Positions 41,741 through 52,901 of a stretch of DNA of 64,000 bases are shown in pieces (within the stretch, counting starts at the first letter, position 1; every line of letters begins with the position of its first letter). Both the position numbers and the translations under genes were made by a program. The notes under the pieces were generated by a model. It saw only the letters and a list, made by a program, of their open reading frames with translations. It was not told the origin of the DNA and did not search any database. This DNA is from Podocnemis expansa (lineage: Eukaryota > Chordata > Testudines > Podocnemididae), in the NCBI GenBank assembly GCA_007922195.1, contig ML682126.1, positions 731,667 to 795,666 of the forward strand. Direction: 5' to 3'.

Positions 41741-42358
41741 CTATAATATGTGATTATCACTTCATTCTATGCATGTTCATGAAAGTGTCAACTCTTTTTG
41801 TCTTTATTGGTCTTGTGTCCTTTTGGCTTTGTTTCACTTCTTTTTGCGTCTTTGCTCATAATATTTTTTGTAACAGGTTATTCTTTGGTCACTTACTTCT
41901 ACAACTTTTTATATGGCTAAAGCCTTGAATACCTATGATAAAATCTTCCAGACCTCACATGTGCTTACCAAATATATAATTATCATTTCTGTTGATCAGT
42001 TTTATGCTTCTATATCCTGACCTTTGAATTCTATTTAACATGCAATGATAATCTATGACATGACATGTTTGTTAATCTAAACATATGAAAATGAAGACTA
42101 AAATGAAATCCTTGGCTACAAGTAGATCAGTCATATATCACACACAGGAAAAGAACATTTTAATTATTTAGCGAAATGGACTATAAACAACAGACCTTAT
42201 AATGCCAGTTCCAGCATTGCTCTTCAGTGCAATGAAACACAGGCTTGAGAGTCAATGGCATAGGGAGTTCCCCATTCGTGTTGGAAGCTGCTCAAAATCT
42301 GTGAGAGGAAAAAAAAAACATTTTGAGACTTATTCCATAGGAAACATCCCAACTAGAT
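41741..42358. other. No feature recognised
   Basis: AT-rich non-coding sequence. No terminal repeats or coding similarity seen. Confidence 0.35.
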
Positions 42359-42535
42359 CAGTGGTTCTCAGCCTTTACAAGTCATGACACACTTAGTGGC
42401 ATATCATGACCCTACACGACATACCAGCCCACCCCTCTCAGGCCAAATGCAATCATCTCTGCAGCTCTCCATGACACATTTACCACAATGTGGCAACTCA
42501 GAAAGGTATCCTGACTTAGTGGTTGAGAACCCCTG
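42359..42535. mobile_element. hAT-like MITE with 8-bp target duplication
   Basis: Ends CAGTGGTTCTCAGCC and GGTTGAGAACCCCTG form the inverted repeats of a hAT element. AACTAGAT (42351-42358) and AACTAGAA (42536-42543) are the target duplication with one change. Length 177 bp, no coding. Confidence 0.8.
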
Positions 42536-42639
42536 AACTAGAACACATCTCCAGGAAAATACCTGGACACCAATCGTAGCAAGTCAAGTGACAGACTTGC
42601 TCATGTGCTGTTGAGGCCAAAACTATGATAGTGAAAAAG

Positions 42640-44430
42640 TGAATAGCCTACTTTGAGTACATACTCAGCTTTGGTCACTCAGTCTGTATATGTATATAGC
42701 AAACATAAAGGGTATTTCAGAAACAGCCTGTGAGAATGGATGAGACTGCCATACTCAGAAAGATGGAAAAGGCTGGGACTGTTAGTTTAGAGAAGAAACT
42801 AAGAAGGGGCTGAATGATAGAAGAGAGGAAGCATCAAACACATTAGATTCATATGGACAACATAAAACACTTCCTAACCAATAATATCTATAGATACTGA
42901 ATGCCTCCAAAGGTTAATTCCCCCAAACTCACTAACTATCAGCAAAATTTATTGGGAGGACAAATATAAACTGAAAACGAAACTTGGGAATTCCGTATGA
43001 AGTGTCATAATTCCAAAATGAAGGAAGTGGACAACTTGGGCTAAAGCCCTGGTTTGGTGGAAAAATAAGGGCAGGGGTGGGGAGCGGAAGCAATATATAA
43101 CATGTTGGACAGGGCTAAGGATAACAAAACAGATAACTACATAAATAACAAATGAAAAAAATTAGAACAAAAATATATTATTATTACCTGAAGGAGGAAG
43201 AAAACATGATACTGTTGCAGAAATGGTAGATGTTCTCAATCAATGTCTTTGTTCTATATCTGGAAAGACACAGTCTGATTAATTATTACCCCATGACCAC
43301 TACAAAATAGTTTCCAGTCCATTAACAAGCAAGGAGAATGTTAAATAATATTTACTAGGGAATTATCCTTTTTTCAGTGAAGAATCCTGATGAACTTGCA
43401 GCTGTGAGTAAAAGAGGTGGCTGAGGAGATCATCCCACCTGTGGCGTAAATGTTTAATAAAGCTTGAAATATTGGAGAAGTTCCAGAAGTCTGAAAGAAG
43501 TCTCACAGATTTCCACTTTTCCAAAAAGGTGAGCGGGATATCCTAGGTAACTATTGGTTGGTTAGTCTGACATCAGTCCTGGGCAAAACAGTGGAAAAGA
43601 TGACATGGGATTAAATTCAAATTCCAACAAACAGTAGGAATTTAATTAATGACATTTAACAAAGTTTATGGAAAACTTGTCTTCTCAAATTAAACCTATT
43701 TTGTCCTTTCATGTCAATACAAGATTGTTTGACCAAGCAAACAAAATAGATGAAGTATTTGATTTAGTTGGGGAAAGCATTCAAAGAAAAAAAAGTGGAT
43801 TGAGGTGGATCAAGATCATTTGGTCAACTAGGCCCTTTCAAACATTATTTATTTATTTATTTATTTACAAGCAAATGCAGAATGATCATCTAGAAGAGGG
43901 GCCACAGGCTCAATCTGTGGAACAGAAGACCGTATAACAGGAAGCAGTGATCCTGAAAGGGATTTAGTGTTCATAGTGGACAACAAACTCATTGTAAGCT
44001 CCTAGTGTGATGCTGTGTTAAAATGATCCTTGGATGCATGAATAATAGTAGTGAGAAGGAGAAGATGAAGATTCTCTCTCTCTGTGTGGCATTGGTGAAA
44101 GTGATGCTGAAATATTGCGTCCAGTTCTAGTGTCCATATTTCAAAAAGGATGTTGAAAAATTGGAAATGGTGCAGTAAAGAGCGACAGAAATGATCCAAG
44201 GGCCGGGGAAAATGCCTCACAGTGAGAGACTCAAAGAGCTTAATCTATTTTTTTTAATCAAAAAACCTGTTAAAAGGAGACTTGATTCTATAGGCATTGT
44301 CATGGGGAGAAAACTTGGGTAATGAGTCTTTCTAATGAAGTTGAAAATAAGGAGAAATTTTTTTAACCCCAAGGGTGACAAACATCTGGAACAAACTTGA
44401 AGGGACATGTTGGGTTCTCCATCTCTTCCT
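42640..44430 (+). repeat. Old CR1/L3-type LINE, plus strand
   Basis: Decayed LINE text in the forward sense: TTGGTTGGTTAGTCTGACAT near 43560 corresponds to the reverse-transcriptase NYRPVSLTS region, and ATTGCGTCCAGTTCTAGTGT near 44120 to the HLEYCVQFW region. A (TTTA)n run is at 43848-43866. No frame remains open for long. Confidence 0.5.
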
Positions 44431-44599
44431 GTCTTTACATCACAACTGGACCATTTTCTAGAAAATAGGGTTGAGGGCTTCTCTATGCTGACCGGAGAGG
44501 TCTCCCATCAGCTTAAGTAATCTGTGCCTCCAAGAGCTGTTAGGCAGGAAAATGGAAGAATTCTTCCTTTAACTTCATGTTGTCTACACTGGAGTTTCA

Positions 44600-45089
44600 G
44601 TTCACACAGGTATAACTGTCAGAGGTATGGATCTTGTTGCTATTGCGAAAAGAAGCAATTGCAGTTGTGGGTTGCATTAACAGAGGGATAATGTGTGAGT
44701 CTAAAAAGGTGGCAACACCATTTTATTCAGCATTGGTCAGGCCTCAGCTGGAGTTTTCAGTCCTCCTTTGGTCACCAATGTATCAAAAAGATGTGGGAAA
44801 ACTGACAGCGATCCAGAGATGAGTGACAAAGATGCTAAGGGATGGAATAGAAGTCATTCAAGCAGAGACTGAAGTTACTGGGAGTGGATAGTATGGAAAA
44901 GAGGGGATTGAGGGGGAACATAACAGCAGTCTTCAGAACCTTACAAGGCTCAAAATAAAAATAAAATAAAATAAAATAAAAGATGGAGAAGAGCTATTCT
45001 CTTCTGCCACAGAGGGGAGAAAAGGGGTCAATAGGTTCCCATTATACAGCCTGGCAGTTTCAGAGTAAATCTCAGGAAGAATGAGTAAT
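44600..45089 (+). repeat. CR1/L3-type LINE, second old copy
   Basis: The plus frame reads [20 protein letters not shown], the C-terminal polymerase end, in a 62-codon ORF at 44634-44822. An A-rich (AAAAT)n run follows at 44950-44981. Confidence 0.6.
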
Positions 45090-45430
45090 GGGGTACCTGT
45101 GCATTCTCAGGTGGAAGTGTCTTCCCTGGGAATCCTGCTCAGGTAGCCGTTTCCCATGCCTCTTTCATACCAGAATTAGCAACAACATCTGAGGACCAAG
45201 AGCCAACTCAGGGGAAGTGCCTAGGATAGAATGGAAACTGGTTTATAATATAGCTCCAGGCAACCCCAGTGGGGTTCCTAGGCTGCAGGTAGGGGACACT
45301 ACCTAGTATTTCTCTTTTTATGTCTGCACTTCTGTCCTCTTTATCCATCTGTAGGAGTAAACAGTAATTAAGTGTTCTTCCCAAGGGAGAGGAGAACTCC
45401 CAGCTCTCTGCTGAGTCACAAGTTGATGTA
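45090..45430 (-). repeat. Dispersed repeat, copy 2 of an inverted pair
   Basis: Reverse complement of 17280-17630. The two are 28 kb apart in opposite orientation. No coding. Confidence 0.5.
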
Positions 45431-45466
45431 AGAGTAGGAGGGGAAAAAGGAAGATAACATAACTTT

Positions 45467-46247
45467 TGTTGGCAAAAGAAGCAAGCAAGTTGTCCGGGAG
45501 GAGGATTGGGTTGAACGGTACACTTTTATTGCTTGCTTGTTCCCCTCAAAGACTAGAGCGAGTGAGAAGCGGTTGTTTTCCACCTCTTTTTATCTAAAAC
45601 AGTCTGGTAATATATACACGACTGACACTCTCTCAAAGACTCTTATTAGGTTACATTAGTACTTAAGCAATGAATATTAATGCACATATAATGCATATAA
45701 TTATCCATGCCTCTGTACTGTTTACTGATTTTACCTGCTTTGCACAGGAATTTTGTCTGCTAACATACTGCTAACATAAACTGCTAAGTTAATAGTTCTT
45801 AGCGGGCATGGTATTACTAAAGGGAGCAAGGACATGGGTTAAGAACAAAAGGGGGAATGGAAATTATCCTTTGTTAACCAGACTATGATCAGGTGGTATA
45901 CAAACCAAGAGAAATACTACACTGAGCAAACTTGCATTATATTACACAAAGTTAAAAATGCATACTGCTTGCCTAGATGTCCAAGAAACGAGAAATACTA
46001 TCCTAAGCAAAACTTATGTCATATGCTTAAGGTTAGAAATACACACTGCTTGCCCAACGTAGTCCCATGATATAGCCCATTACTCAGACTTGGGCTTTTC
46101 CCCAGCATTGCTTTAATTTACTTACAATGTTTTCCAGCAACTTTTATCTCAGATCTCATTTACAGGATAGCAATGCTTGCCCATAGTAATTCCACAACCA
46201 TAGTAGTTCCCATTCAAGCCAGGTGCTCATTTTAATTCTACCCAACA
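45467..46247 (-). repeat. 3' LTR of a second retroviral remnant, with polypurine tract
   Basis: On the minus strand the LTR starts TGTTGGGTAGAATT at 46247 and ends TTGCCAACA at 45467 (781 bp). Directly before its start the minus strand has GACAGAGAGTGGGGGAT, a polypurine tract (46264-46248). A TATA-like ATAAAAAG is at 45593-45586 and AATAAA at 45530-45525, in order. This identifies it as a 3' LTR of an element whose coding region extends to higher coordinates. Confidence 0.7.
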
Positions 46248-46264
46248 ATCCCCCACTCTCTGTC

Positions 46265-47720
46265 AAAGAAGGGCCCAGGCAACCATCCCTCCTGCACACT
46301 AGTCATTTGAGCAGAGGTCCAATTTTTTCCAGCTACCCTTTTGATAGTGTATGTATACTGGACTAGTGTTCATTTCTCAAAGGTTTCTCACCAGGTGGAT
46401 TTGAAGGGCCAATACCTTTTTAATTGCTGTGCTACATTGCTACCTTCTAATCCAAAAGGCCATAACCCCTGGCAGGTATCCATGGAAGGGTTACAAAAGG
46501 ATCACTTAGAGTTTGTTGCACTTGGCTGCCAGCTTCTTCTAGTAGGCTTTTACGCTTCTCACCAATTCTTCCATAAGGGACTCGATGGTGCTCCTAAAAG
46601 TTAAAGTAATTTTTCCTAACTGGTGATTAATGCAGCTGAGTGCTATTAAAGAGAGCCAATTGCATTTGTTCTCAGACATTTGCTCATTGGGGAATGTTTT
46701 TTTGCTCCAGGCTGCGGCCATTTCAAGTCTGGATTCTCTAGGGCAGTGATTTTCAAACTTAGGGTCAGGACCCAGTACTGGTAATACTGGAAAGCATTGC
46801 TCAAAAGATGTAATTGTTGGGTCATGGGCGTATATTCTATCAACTGGGTCCAGGGGCCAGGGGAGGGGAAGGGCTTGAAAACCACTGTTCTAGGGTGGCA
46901 TCCACATCAACTGTAGGACTGCATTTCTCAAACCACTTTTATTACATTTCCTTGTGCTATTGCTTCTTACTTCCAGGTACCCTCACCAAGACAGAATAAA
47001 TCATCTTTAAATCAGGGGATACATTTTTGTTTTGGCATCCTAGGTGTCTAAGAAGGTACCAGCTTTTAGTTCCCCTTAACAGATACCGTTATAAGGAATG
47101 GCTCAGTGATTTAACCCAATAGTTCACCTTTTTGTTACTTTAGGTACCAAAATGTTTTGGTGGCACTTTCATTTATTGCACCATTATTTTTCACCCACCA
47201 TGTAATGTTTTCTGATAAATTTCCAAACCACCAGCATAGGGATTCTTGATCCACCCCATATACCATCCACTGCTATTTCCATTCCCCCTGTCTATTCTTT
47301 CTTAGACTGTTCATCCATATGGCAGGAGTTGGTTCCCTCTCCTCTTCCCATTTTCTTAATTCACAGGTAGGCATTCAATGATTAGTTACACTTTCCCTGG
47401 ATTTTTAAATATAATCTTACCGAGACTCGTGGGTACCATTTACTACTTCACATTCCTTCTTACAATTTTTTTTTTCCATTTCCTGGAAAAGACACAACAT
47501 TCTATTTGTTGGGTTTGCATTCTTTTACATTTTATTTGCAGGCAATGAACCTGGTTTTACTTTATTTGTTTGTTTGTTTGTTTGCATCCTGTGTGTGATT
47601 CTTGTGCATGCTATGAGCCCAATCATCAGGTCTGACGGAAAAGTGGCTCTTTGGTTGGAGACTTTTCCCTGTGGGACATTCCAACAAGTGAATTCTTTAT
47701 TTTAATTTGTTTCATATTAG
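46265..47720 (-). repeat. Decayed interior of the second retroviral remnant
   Basis: It lies between the polypurine tract and the integrase remnant. Only about 1.4 kb separates them, so env is missing or unreadable. Short ORFs carry no firm motif. A hAT MITE is inserted at 46744-46887. Confidence 0.4.
46744..46887. mobile_element. hAT-like MITE, 144 bp
   Basis: Ends CAGTGATTTTCAAACTT and GCTTGAAAACCACTG are inverted repeats. CTCTAGGG (46736-46743) and TTCTAGGG (46888-46895) are the 8-bp target duplication with one change. Confidence 0.8.
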
Positions 47721-47960
47721 TTATCTTGAACATTTGGTACCTTTCAGGGAATGTCTCACCCACCTACTAAAGGCATTGACCACTATCAGCACAAATAGAT
47801 TCCTCATAGGATTCAACACCAGGGGTCCTATGTTATCCATCTGTATTTTTTTTTCCAAGGTCCTTGTGGGATTTGTTTCATTAAGTTTCTTGTAACCACC
47901 TTGTGTGGTGGGTTCTGCCTTGCACAATTTAGACAATGGTTCAGGTGTGACTTTGAACAC
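47721..47960 (-). pseudogene. Retroviral integrase remnant
   Basis: The 79-codon minus ORF contains LCKAEPTTQG (end of the zinc-binding domain) and, at the start of the catalytic core, QMDNIGPL and FVLIVVNAFSRWV. Integrase joins viral DNA to the host genome. The second conserved Asp of the VDxFSRW strand is Asn here. Only this portion is readable. It belongs with the LTR at 45467. Confidence 0.65.
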
Positions 47961-48850
47961 TTGTGGGTTTTTTTTATTTTATTTTTTTGGGGTCACCAGT
48001 CTCTCCTCTAAATGAGGAGCACACCATCCCCTTCCCCTGGCCAAGTTTCCAAAGCAAATATTTTCCCTTAATTCCAGTTGATCCATGCTTGGTTACTTTT
48101 TTTGTGGTACCTACAGGTCCTGGGTCAGACTTTTGCAAATCTTGAATTTGACTTCCTCGATCCAGAATTCCCTTTACTGTTCTGGTTCTGCCTGCCCCTG
48201 CCAGGATTATGCTCTTTTGTCATTGAGGTATTCAAACAAACAAATCAACCATTAAATACTTAAAAAACAAAGTCAAGAAAACACTAGCAATTTGTGCTTG
48301 CTTAACACCACCTACATTCCTCCAGTTCCTCTTACAGAGCAGTACTTAATTTCCAGTTTGGAGACTGTCAAGTTTTAATGGAAATCCCTTATTCTATTTT
48401 TGCAATTTTGAACAATTATTCAGTAATTAAATAATTTAAATCAGATTGTCCCTCTGCATGCTGTCTGCTATTTATAATTAGTTATTTATAGACATTTCCT
48501 TTGGGAAAAGAGCCAATTTTCATTCAGAATAGCTATAAAGGCTCTTAGGGACAAAAATATGGTAGTATCCCTTTCCTGACCCCTTATATAATTTGTTTAA
48601 TTGTCAGCATGCCACACAATATGAGTGCACCAACTTATTCCTACATTTACCTTATTAAATTATTATTAAATAAAAGAAGAAAAAAATAAATATAACACTG
48701 GCTCCCTTATAACATTTTCATAATTTTTAGTTTTTAACAAATGTCCAACTTCTGACTGTTTAACTCTCTTTAACTTTTGTAGCATTAATTTCTACAGAAA
48801 CTACATTTATCTTTTCCTTTCCCTTGAAATCACTTACCTTTGCATTTAAT
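47961..48850. other. No gene recognised, AT-rich
   Basis: Possibly more of the second retroviral remnant. T-runs at 47968-47988. No motif could be read. Confidence 0.3.
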
Positions 48851-48870
48851 TAGACATATAGAAACTGGAA

Positions 48871-49684
48871 GGCTGTATTCACACACACATGATTATATCA
48901 AAACAAGTTGCATCGAAACAACTTGTTTCGAAATAACACCTTATTTTGAAATATATTATTTCGAATTAACACAATGTTAATTCGAAATAATGAAAAATGT
49001 GGGAAATGAAATAGCAGGTTCGCACTGCGGACTTGCTATTTCGTTTCCTGCTGCAGGGGGCTGCAGCCCCCTGGGGGTGAGTCGCTCCTGCGGCTCACCC
49101 TGCAGCCCAGAAAGGGGGCTGCAACCCCAGAAAGGGGGCTGCAGCCACTGGCGGGGGGGGTGAGCCACTGCGGGGTGGCTCAGCCCCCCGCTAGAGCTGC
49201 CCCCGACACCCCCCGGCAGGTCAGGGGCGGCAGGCTCAGCCGGCAGCTGGGGCTGCACCCCCGACACCCCCGGCGGGTCTGCTGAGCCCGGCTCCCCCTG
49301 ACCCACCGGGGGTGTCAGGGGTGCAGCCCAGGCTGCCGGCTGAGGCAGCCCGCAGGGGATCACCCCCCCGCGCACACACACCGGGGGCTGAGGGACAGCC
49401 CTCAGCATCCTGGCCAGGGTGCTGAGGATCCAATGTTGTTTCGGAACACTTGGTTCTGAAACAACATGTTCACACTGCGTTGTTTCGAAACAACGGTTGC
49501 GAAACAACCTTGTTTCGCCCAGAAACTAGGTTTAAGTTGTTTCGAAACAACACAGTTGTTTCAAAACAAGGGCTTCCCCTTGTTTTGAAACAACTGTGCG
49601 TCGTGTGAACGTTTTTTTTTGTTTGTTTGTTTGTTTCAGAACAACCAGGTTGTTTCGAAACAAAAGTGCTGTGTGAATACAGCC
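48871..49684. mobile_element. Palindromic MITE (family P), long copy with GC-rich core
   Basis: Ends GGCTGTATTCACAC and GTGTGAATACAGCC are perfect inverses. GAA flanks both sides (48868-48870, 49685-49687), and removal restores a CR1 3' end (GAAACTGGAAGGGACC), so the insertion site is certain. The arms are palindromes of TTTCGAAA type; the core (about 49030-49420) is GC-rich and CpG-rich and includes CTGGCCAGGGTGCTGAG, also present at 63750. A 176-codon minus ORF in the core looks spurious. Confidence 0.85.
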
Positions 49685-49790
49685 GAAGGGACCTTGAGAG
49701 GTCACTGAGCCCAGTCCTCTGCACTCGTGGAAGGATCATGTACCCTCTCAAACCACCTCTGACAGGTGCTTGTCTATAGAATTTTATCTT
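49685..49790 (-). repeat. CR1 3' end fragment, split by the MITE
   Basis: GAAGGGACCTTGAGAGGTCA with the piece before 48871 forms a CR1 3' end in reverse. Confidence 0.7.
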
Positions 49791-50402
49791 CAGTTTAGTT
49801 TATTATTCTTTACTACCTGAGTTTTAACTGGTGCCACGGTTTTGTGATTGTAAATCCTCTATGCCCTCACACAGGCTGTTGTGTTTCTTAGAAGCTGTTT
49901 TCACCGAGCTGATTCTTCTGCATTCCTAAAATGGCCTGTTATACTGTAAAACCTGTGTCACCAAGTACAATCTTTGCAGCACAGCTGCCTTGCTCTGTGC
50001 TTTGTTAAAACCTTTTTAAAGCCATAGTGTACTGGAGCAAAAGTAAATGCTTATCAGTTTCTCTCCTAAACTGATGGACTGAAGTAAATGAACTTGCAGT
50101 GATCAGAAAGGGCCTGATTCCTGTATAATGGTAGTTCTTGGTGTTGCATCTGGGGGCTGGGGGCACCTTTTGGGGTACCAGCCCATGAGTGGCTGGTGTG
50201 GATGCATTTCCACTGCCTGGGACGGTTTACAGGCAGGAGTCTGATGTGAGCTGTCCCAGCAATGTGAGGCAAGTCAAGACCCAGGAGTGGACAATTGGGG
50301 AGGCACAACCGCACACCAGACCATACTCTGGGGAACATCACACTGCCCAGGTACTCAATTTAACTCTTTCCTACACACATCTGCAGCACAAAAAAATTTA
50401 AG
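49791..50402. other. No feature recognised
   Basis: Non-coding; possibly part of an LTR (GTGGATGCATTTCCACTGCC and ACCAGACCATACTC near 50200-50330 resemble LTR text near 27500), not firm. Confidence 0.3.
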
Positions 50403-50600
50403 ATCCAAAGAGGTAGCTGTGTTAGTCTAGTTCACTAAAACAAACAAACAAGGATTCCTGTGGCACCTAAAGACTAACTAATTTATTTTTGCATGAACTT
50501 TTGTGTGAGAAAATCCGTCTTTGTCAGGCACTTTGAAGATGGGGCAATTTACAGAATGGTAGGAAACAAATGCAAGGAAGCGTGAGTCATGGGAACTACT
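50403..50600 (-). mobile_element. Penelope tail, minus strand
   Basis: The plus strand reads GTAGCTGTGTTAGTCTAG, then GGCACCTAAAGACTAACTAA and GCACTTTGAAGATGGGG, the reverse of the tail region at 36290-36490. About 200 bp of the element's 3' end. Confidence 0.75.
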
Positions 50601-51051
50601 TCAGCGAGAGGGAGAGGAGAATCTGGTCCCCAAGGCTTGTCCCTGGTGTGCTGCCATCCCTAGCTCCCTTTGGTGCCCTTCAGTCAGGTCGGGGAGAGAC
50701 AGACTGTTTGTCATTCTGATGCTTTTTGCTGAGCTGCAGCTTCCTAGGTCAGGCAGAAATCTTGCTGGGATTGCACAGCCCTGACTATAAATCATCCAGC
50801 ACCACACTCATCTGGTACATCAGAGAAACTCTCTGGAAACCCTGCTTCATGGAGAGGCCCCTCTGCTGAGCAGGAGCTGGGTGAGTGCCGGACTCTGGAG
50901 CCCAGAGATGCCCCTTGTCAGCAGCACTTGCCCCACGTAACGGCACCTGTCCTGAGCCAGGCAGTTCCAGGACGTGGGGTGAGCAATAGGAACCAGGTGT
51001 ATTTGCAAGGCTGGGCTGAAGGAAAGGAGAGTCTCATTTTCCCCTTTTTCC

Positions 51052-51145
51052 AAAAGGGTAGCCGTGTTAGTCTAGTCCGGCAAAAACGTGTGGCACTTAA
51101 AGACTAACAGATTTATTTTTCGCATGAGCTTTCAGGGGCACCTTA
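51052..51145 (-). mobile_element. Penelope tail fragment, minus strand
   Basis: GGGTAGCCGTGTTAGTCTAG followed by GTGTGGCACTTAAAGACTAA and CGCATGAGCTTTCA. A shorter truncation than the copy at 50403, 450 bases away and in the same orientation. Confidence 0.75.
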
Positions 51146-51707
51146 ACTGTTTTTCTGCAGCTGGCATCTGGAGAAAACAGTGCAGGCACAGTTCCTCTGG
51201 CTGGGAAATAACTGGTACAAGTGAGGACTTTCCTCTGAACTGTTATCCACAGAGGTTAGGCAGACACACACGCACATGCAGTGGGATAGGACAGCTTGGG
51301 TCTAGTTTCCCATTCTCTGAAATGATTTTCTAGTGAAAACCAGCTGGGCTTCCACGGCCCCTCTTTCCATTCAGGTGTCAGGGAATTTAGTTATTAGAAA
51401 AGCTCCCTGGGGCTGCTCCATGGCATATACTGGTGTCTAATATTCATCACAAACACTAACAAATGACATACCCTGGAGGGGTCCTATGGGTTGGCAAAAT
51501 ACCCTCTGTGGTTTACCAGCTCTCTGGATTTCAGCAACTCTTCGTTATTTCCAACCATTCCCAATATCCCCAGCCGTCACACCATGTCAGAGCACTTAAA
51601 CATCCAGCTGCCTGACCTGGCTTCACGTCGGCCTAGGCTTCTCGTAGCTCTTTGGTGTCTGGTTTTCAGCTGGGAGTGGCTGAACACTCGGGGGGAGGAG
51701 AGGGCTG

Positions 51708-51827
51708 AGGGTGACCAGTGGTCCACATTTATAAGGCAACTTCGGCTTCTGGGGTTTTGTCTGATATGGACATCTATTACCCCCCAGTCCCTAGCCCTAT
51801 TTTTCACACATTCTGTCTGGTCACCCT
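51708..51827. mobile_element. Short MITE with GGTGACCAG ends, 120 bp
   Basis: Ends AGGGTGACCAG and CTGGTCACCCT are inverted repeats; interior GTCTGATATGGACATCTATT and ACCCCCCAGTCC matches a MITE type I know from turtle sequence. No coding. Confidence 0.65.
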
Positions 51828-52901
51828 AGTATCATGAATGCAGTACAGCCAAATTTTCAGCTAGATTCAAGAATTTCAGGTTCAGGGTTAAAAGCCCTTC
51901 CATATTTCCAATGGCATCATTTGCCGCGTCTGGCTCCTGTTTGGGTTGAGAGCCTTCTCATACGTACACAGATGCAGGACAGTGAAGAGCTTCTTGGCTT
52001 GTCTCCTGCTTCGCTGGGATCTTCTGTAATGCCATGGGATTTATGGCCAGAAGGAGCTGTGAGAGCACCCAGTCAAATCCCTGCCTGGGCAGAAAACATC
52101 TCACCGATTGTTTGCAGAGGGTACAGTTCCTTCCTGACCCCATAAGGAGACCAGCTAGAGCTCTGAAGCATGAAACTGGATTAAAATCACTGTCTCAGTG
52201 CAGAGCTTAAAGTGTTGGGAGTGTGCTTAGGGCAAGTAGGTCCCAGCCCAGGCAGAGAGGGATTATTTAGGGCAATCGGACCCAGTCCAGCCTGAGAAGA
52301 ACAGTGTCTCACTGGTACCCACATTATTTTATAGTCACACACCTGCACACAGGGGACATTAAAGCACTTCCAGAAATTGGATTAAAATATCTGATTTTCA
52401 GATCTACTTTAGCAAAGTATCAATTCTCCTCTGACAGCCTGCAGGCTATGGTGAGGGACCCCCATGCTCACCCCTGGGGGAGCTGTGAAGGGTGAATTTT
52501 CCGGGTCCAGTGGCTCTGAAATATAAGAGCTCCTGTGAGTGGGATCAGCCCTAAACCTAGCATAAATGTCACTGTGAGATGCTTTATTGCTGCTCAATTT
52601 GGTCTCCACCCCTGACTATCTCCTGAACTGCCAGAGCTAGATTCCTTTTCACAAGAGCAGTTTGGGACAGAAGCTTATCCTGGCATTTGCAAAGTACCCC
52701 AAGGGTGTTTGAGTGCTCCTTAAATGACAAAAAATTGGGTCATGGCCTGGGGCAATGAACAGGAATACAACAATGACCCACAGTGACTACTTTGTCTCTT
52801 TATGGTGTGCAGGGGGCACTGAACCTGTTCTGCTCTTCATCTAGTCACAGGGCCAGGGAGCAGCTGTGCCGTGCACCTGTCTGGACCCAGACAATCCCAA
52901 C
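51828..52901. other. Upstream region of OR-D, no gene
   Basis: No coding sequence. A pyrimidine tract with AG at 52811-52812 (TTTATGGTGTGCAG) could be the splice acceptor for OR-D. No repeat recognised. Confidence 0.35.

Noticed and set aside
48977..49507. 176-codon minus ORF in the MITE core
   Set aside because: Its ends are translated palindromic arms and the middle is GC-rich low-complexity sequence.
52866..52901. Upstream extension of OR-D to 52866
   Set aside because: The extension starts at GTG. Vertebrate OR genes start at ATG, the ATG at 52902 has a good context and fits the family N-terminus.
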